In this document: positions 5,292 to 8,263 of the stretch, in pieces | How positions within the stretch are numbered: position 1 is the stretch's first letter | Layout of the letters: every line of letters begins with the position of its first letter | DNA from: Candidatus Mesolinea sp. | GTDB taxonomy: Bacteria; Chloroflexota; Anaerolineae; Anaerolineales; Anaerolineaceae | Assembly: GCA_003499715.1 (NCBI GenBank) | Contig: DNSH01000082.1 | Coordinates: 1,468 to 9,730, forward strand | DNA: 8,263 nt | Direction: 5' to 3' | The notes under the pieces: model-generated | Databases searched by the model: none | What the model was told of the DNA's origin: nothing | The model's input: only the letters and a program-made list of their open reading frames with translations | Position numbers and translations under genes: made by a program

Positions 5292-8135
5292 ATGGCAAAC
5301 AAAAAATGGATATACCTGTTCAATGAGATTGATCAGGCAGAAGCATACGCAGGCAGTTGGGACGGCGTGCGTGGATTATTAGGAGGTAAGGGCGCTGGCT
5401 TGGCAGAAATGACGCGCATCGGCATTCCGGTACCTCCATTTTTTACAATTACAACCGAAGCTTGCAACGCTTTTCAGGAGACAAACGAGTTCCCAGAAGG
5501 AATGTGGGATCAAGTCTTGGCTGCAATGAAGGTGATCGAGGAAGCGACTGGCAAGGTCTTTGGGGATCCAAAGAATCCGTTGTTGGTTTCTTGCCGCTCT
5601 GGTGCTAAGTTTTCCATGCCAGGCATGATGGATACCGTATTGAACATTGGCTTGAACGACGAAACGGCTAAGGGCATGGTTGAACTAACCGGGAATCCGC
5701 GCTTTGTCGCAGATGCGTATCGCCGTTTAGTGCAGATGTTTGGCAGCGTTGTGCTTGGTGTTGAAGACGAAGCTTTTGAAGAGGTGCTCAACGAATACAA
5801 AGCGAAAAAAGGTGTCAAACTCGATACTGAACTCACCGCAGAGGATTTGACCAAGCTGACCGAGGAATTTAAAGCTGTCGTCAAACGCGAAACCGGTATG
5901 GATTTCCCCCAAGATCCATACAAACAATTGGAATACGCCATTAGAGCGGTGTTTAATTCCTGGAATTCCAAACGTGCCATCGATTACCGCCGCCGTGAAC
6001 ACATCCCCGACACTTTGGGAACCGCAGTAAATATTGTTACCATGGTTTTCGGAAATATGGGTGACGATTCGGGAACGGGTGTTGCCTTCACGCGTGACCC
6101 TCAAACGGGTGAGAAAGTCATTTTTGGCGAGTATTTATTGAATGCGCAGGGCGAAGATGTTGTGGCAGGCATTCGCAATACCACCAAGATCGAAAACCTG
6201 AAAAATGACATTCCAGAAGCTTATGAGACTTTCATTGAAATTGCGCAGAAGCTTGAGAAGCACTTCCGCGATATGCAAGATGTAGAATTTACGATCGAGC
6301 GCGGTAAGCTCTGGATGTTACAGACCCGCACGGGCAAACGCTCCGCTAAAGCAGCGATTAAGATTGCCTACGACATGGTCAATGAAGGCATGATCACCAA
6401 AGAAGAAGCTATTATGCGCGTGACACCTGAGCAAGTAGATAACATGCTGCATCCCCAATTCTCCCAAGAAGCAAAAGATAAAGCTGTACGGGAAAAACGT
6501 TTCTTTGCAAAGGGCGTGAACGCTTCTCCGGGCGCAGCTGTTGGTCAGGTTTACTTTGACGCAGACTTAGCTGAAAAAATGCACAAAGCAGAAGGCAAAG
6601 ACGTCATCATGGTGCGTCCCTTCACCAAGCCAGATGATGTGCACGGTATGTTAGCTGCCAAAGGCATCCTTACCAGTGAAGGAGGCGCTACTTCTCATGC
6701 AGCCGTGGTGGCACGCCAGTTTGGCGTCCCGTGTATTGTGGGGGCTTCGATGATCCAGATTGACATGAATAAACGGGTGATGACCTCAAATGGTATGACC
6801 GTTAAAGAGGGCGATTGGATTTCTTTGGATGGCGCCACGGGTGAAGTCTTTATTGGCAAGCTCGAATTGACTACTCCGGATGTCTCCCAACAGAAAGAGC
6901 TGATGGCATTGCTGAGCTGGGCAGATGAAGTCTCCCGCTTGGAAGTTTGGGCGAATGCGGATTACCCGCGCGATGCCCGTCGAGCGCGTGAATATGGTGC
7001 TAAAGGTATTGGCCTGTGCCGCACTGAGCACATGTTCTTCGAAACCACTCGACTGCCGCATGTGCAGGAGATGATTATGAACGCAGAGCCCACACAAGTG
7101 AAGCTCGACATCCTCGAAGGGCTGCGCAATGCACTCAAAGTTGGCCGCTTGGAAGGCCGCGTGCTCAAAGAGGACGAAAAAGTTGCCTTGGAAGAGCGAA
7201 TCAAAGCAGCTGAAAAAGAATTGGCAGAAGATCCTGGTGCGCAAGCTTATTTCAATGCTTTGAAATTCATCTTGCCATTACAACGAGATGATTTCTATGG
7301 CTTATTCGAAGCAATGAATGGCTACCCCGTCATCATTCGACTCATCGACCCGCCATTGCACGAATTTTTGCCTTCGCTTGAGACGCTGCTCACCGAAGTC
7401 GCCACGTTGCGTGCTAAAGGTGAGACTGAGGGCTTAGCCGAGAAAGAAAAGATGCTCGAAGTAGTGGAACGCTTGCACGAAAGCAACCCCATGATGGGTT
7501 TGCGGGGCATCCGCTTAGGTATTGTTTACCCGGATATCATGAAAATGCAGGTGCGTGCGATCTTTGAAGCGGCTTGTGATGCAACCAAGAATGGTATTGT
7601 GGCTAAACCTGAGGTGATGATCCCCTTGACTGGTCACATAAATGAGCTTAAGGCTGTTCAGCCTATTCTCGAGGAAATTGCTAAACAGGTGATGCAGGAA
7701 AAGGGTATAGATGTTTCGTACAAATTCGGTACAATGATCGAAATTCCACGGGCTGCTGTGACCGCAGGTGAAATTGCCTCCATGGCGCAGTTCTTCTCCT
7801 TTGGGACGAACGACCTCACCCAGATGACCTTCGGCTATAGCCGAGACGATGCTGAGCGCAGTTTCTTGGTGCGTTATATTGAAAAAGGCATCCTTACTCG
7901 CAATCCATTCCAACAATTGGACCGTGAGGGTGTAGGAAAACTGATGGAGCAAGCTATCATTGACGGCCGTGCAGTTCGCCCAGACTTGGAAGTTGGAATT
8001 TGCGGCGAGCACGGTGGTGACCCAAGCTCGATCGAGTGGTGCCATATTATTGGCAATAACTACGTGAGCTGCTCGCCTTTCCGTGTCCCGATGGCTCGGC
8101 TGGCTGCTGCCCAAGCAGCGATTAAGAATCGCTAA
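5292..8135 (+). CDS. ppdK: Pyruvate, phosphate dikinase
   Basis: Interconverts pyruvate + ATP + phosphate and PEP + AMP + pyrophosphate in the cytoplasm, serving gluconeogenesis or PPi-linked glycolysis. The 947-residue protein shows all three domains. The N-terminal ATP-grasp has GGKGAGLAEM near residue 33 and CRSGAKFSMPGMMDT (101-115, R102). The swivelling phosphohistidine domain has GGATSHAAVVAR (464-475) with catalytic H469 and neighbouring T467. The C-terminal PEP/pyruvate barrel has GLCRTEHMFF (574-583), DPPLHEFLPS, FSFGTNDLTQMTFGYSRDD (N840, D841) and GICGEHGGDPSS with catalytic C904. Recalled reference: the Clostridium symbiosum enzyme has 874 residues with H455 and C831. Here H469 to C904 is 59 residues longer, mostly from a charged insertion at about 600-650. 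The gene has its own strong ribosome site and terminator, so it is probably monocistronic. Confidence 0.97.
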   Translation: MANKKWIYLFNEIDQAEAYAGSWDGVRGLLGGKGAGLAEMTRIGIPVPPFFTITTEACNAFQETNEFPEGMWDQVLAAMKVIEEATGKVFGDPKNPLLVSCRSGAKFSMPGMMDTVLNIGLNDETAKGMVELTGNPRFVADAYRRLVQMFGSVVLGVEDEAFEEVLNEYKAKKGVKLDTELTAEDLTKLTEEFKAVVKRETGMDFPQDPYKQLEYAIRAVFNSWNSKRAIDYRRREHIPDTLGTAVNIVTMVFGNMGDDSGTGVAFTRDPQTGEKVIFGEYLLNAQGEDVVAGIRNTTKIENLKNDIPEAYETFIEIAQKLEKHFRDMQDVEFTIERGKLWMLQTRTGKRSAKAAIKIAYDMVNEGMITKEEAIMRVTPEQVDNMLHPQFSQEAKDKAVREKRFFAKGVNASPGAAVGQVYFDADLAEKMHKAEGKDVIMVRPFTKPDDVHGMLAAKGILTSEGGATSHAAVVARQFGVPCIVGASMIQIDMNKRVMTSNGMTVKEGDWISLDGATGEVFIGKLELTTPDVSQQKELMALLSWADEVSRLEVWANADYPRDARRAREYGAKGIGLCRTEHMFFETTRLPHVQEMIMNAEPTQVKLDILEGLRNALKVGRLEGRVLKEDEKVALEERIKAAEKELAEDPGAQAYFNALKFILPLQRDDFYGLFEAMNGYPVIIRLIDPPLHEFLPSLETLLTEVATLRAKGETEGLAEKEKMLEVVERLHESNPMMGLRGIRLGIVYPDIMKMQVRAIFEAACDATKNGIVAKPEVMIPLTGHINELKAVQPILEEIAKQVMQEKGIDVSYKFGTMIEIPRAAVTAGEIASMAQFFSFGTNDLTQMTFGYSRDDAERSFLVRYIEKGILTRNPFQQLDREGVGKLMEQAIIDGRAVRPDLEVGICGEHGGDPSSIEWCHIIGNNYVSCSPFRVPMARLAAAQAAIKNR

Positions 8136-8153
8136 AACTTTTCAACCTATTCA

Positions 8154-8194
8154 AAACAGGCGGTCTTATAATCGAAGACCGCCTGTTTCTTTAT
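8154..8194 (+). terminator. Intrinsic terminator after ppdK, possibly bidirectional
   Basis: A perfect 14-bp inverted repeat (AAACAGGCGGTCTT at 8154-8167 with AAGACCGCCTGTTT at 8175-8188) encloses a 7-base loop. On the + strand it is followed by CTTTAT, extending the T-rich tail. On the minus strand the stem ends in TTTT, so it could also terminate a convergent transcript. It begins 18 bases after the ppdK stop. Confidence 0.9.
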
Positions 8195-8203
8195 CTGAAA
8201 TTG

Positions 8204-8263
8204 TTATTTGCAATAAATTCGTACATATTGGGCGAAGATTTCGGCAATGCTGCGAATATAATC
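8204..8263 (-). CDS. Possible C-terminal end of a convergent gene (partial)
   Basis: On the minus strand a frame enters from the right edge and reads DYIRSIAEIFAQYVRIYCK before a TAA at 8204-8206. Only 19 codons are visible. The composition looks protein-like (an amphipathic helix pattern), and the position just beyond a two-sided hairpin fits a convergent gene. I do not recognise a family, and an open frame this short can occur by chance. Confidence 0.3.
   Translation of the reverse strand, partial: DYIRSIAEIFAQYVRIYCK

Noticed and set aside
7515..8114. 199-codon minus-strand open frame opposite the end of ppdK
   Set aside because: It is antisense to the highly conserved catalytic region of ppdK; its translation shows no domain and its openness follows from ppdK codon bias.

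Overview
The window is a compact, entirely co-directional (+ strand) stretch of bacterial chromosome with moderate GC, short gaps and several gene overlaps. It holds eight confident protein genes, two clear intrinsic terminators, one plausible promoter region, and possibly the tail of a convergent gene at the right edge. I see no mobile element, CRISPR array, tRNA or rRNA. The gene content (a ribosomal protein cluster, nucleoside and base salvage, a CCA-type nucleotidyltransferase and a pyruvate phosphate dikinase) suggests a free-living, probably anaerobic bacterium. The lineage may be Chloroflexota (Anaerolineae-like), but that is an impression from gene style and was not tested.

Layout. 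(1) 40-1124: ribosomal protein genes rplU (bL21), rpmA (bL27) and an unusual rpmE (bL31). The bL31 continues in frame into a domain that closely resembles the C-terminal domain of the RNA polymerase alpha subunit. A strong hairpin with a T-run follows at 1155-1188. (2) 1201-5124: tdk (thymidine kinase), hpt (hypoxanthine phosphoribosyltransferase), a tRNA CCA/poly(A)-polymerase-type nucleotidyltransferase with an HD domain, an alpha/beta hydrolase and a small nitroreductase. Gaps are 9-10 bases, or genes overlap by 11-17 bases, so this looks like one translationally coupled unit. (3) 5125-5291: a 167-base AT-rich gap with a candidate promoter and a strong Shine-Dalgarno. (4) 5292-8135: ppdK, pyruvate phosphate dikinase, about 70 residues longer than the well-studied clostridial enzyme because of an insertion in its C-terminal half. 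(5) 8154-8194: a 14-bp terminator hairpin, then a short minus-strand reading frame that may be the end of a convergent gene.

How the genes fit together. The first block makes large-subunit ribosomal proteins. The second combines nucleoside/base salvage (Tdk for thymidine, Hpt for hypoxanthine/guanine) with tRNA 3'-end maturation and two redox/hydrolytic enzymes of unknown substrate. PpdK interconverts pyruvate and PEP using ATP and phosphate, and seems to be its own transcription unit. The most interesting item is the bL31-alphaCTD fusion. It puts an RNA-polymerase-type DNA/protein-binding module on a ribosomal protein and keeps most of the residues that alphaCTD uses to contact DNA.
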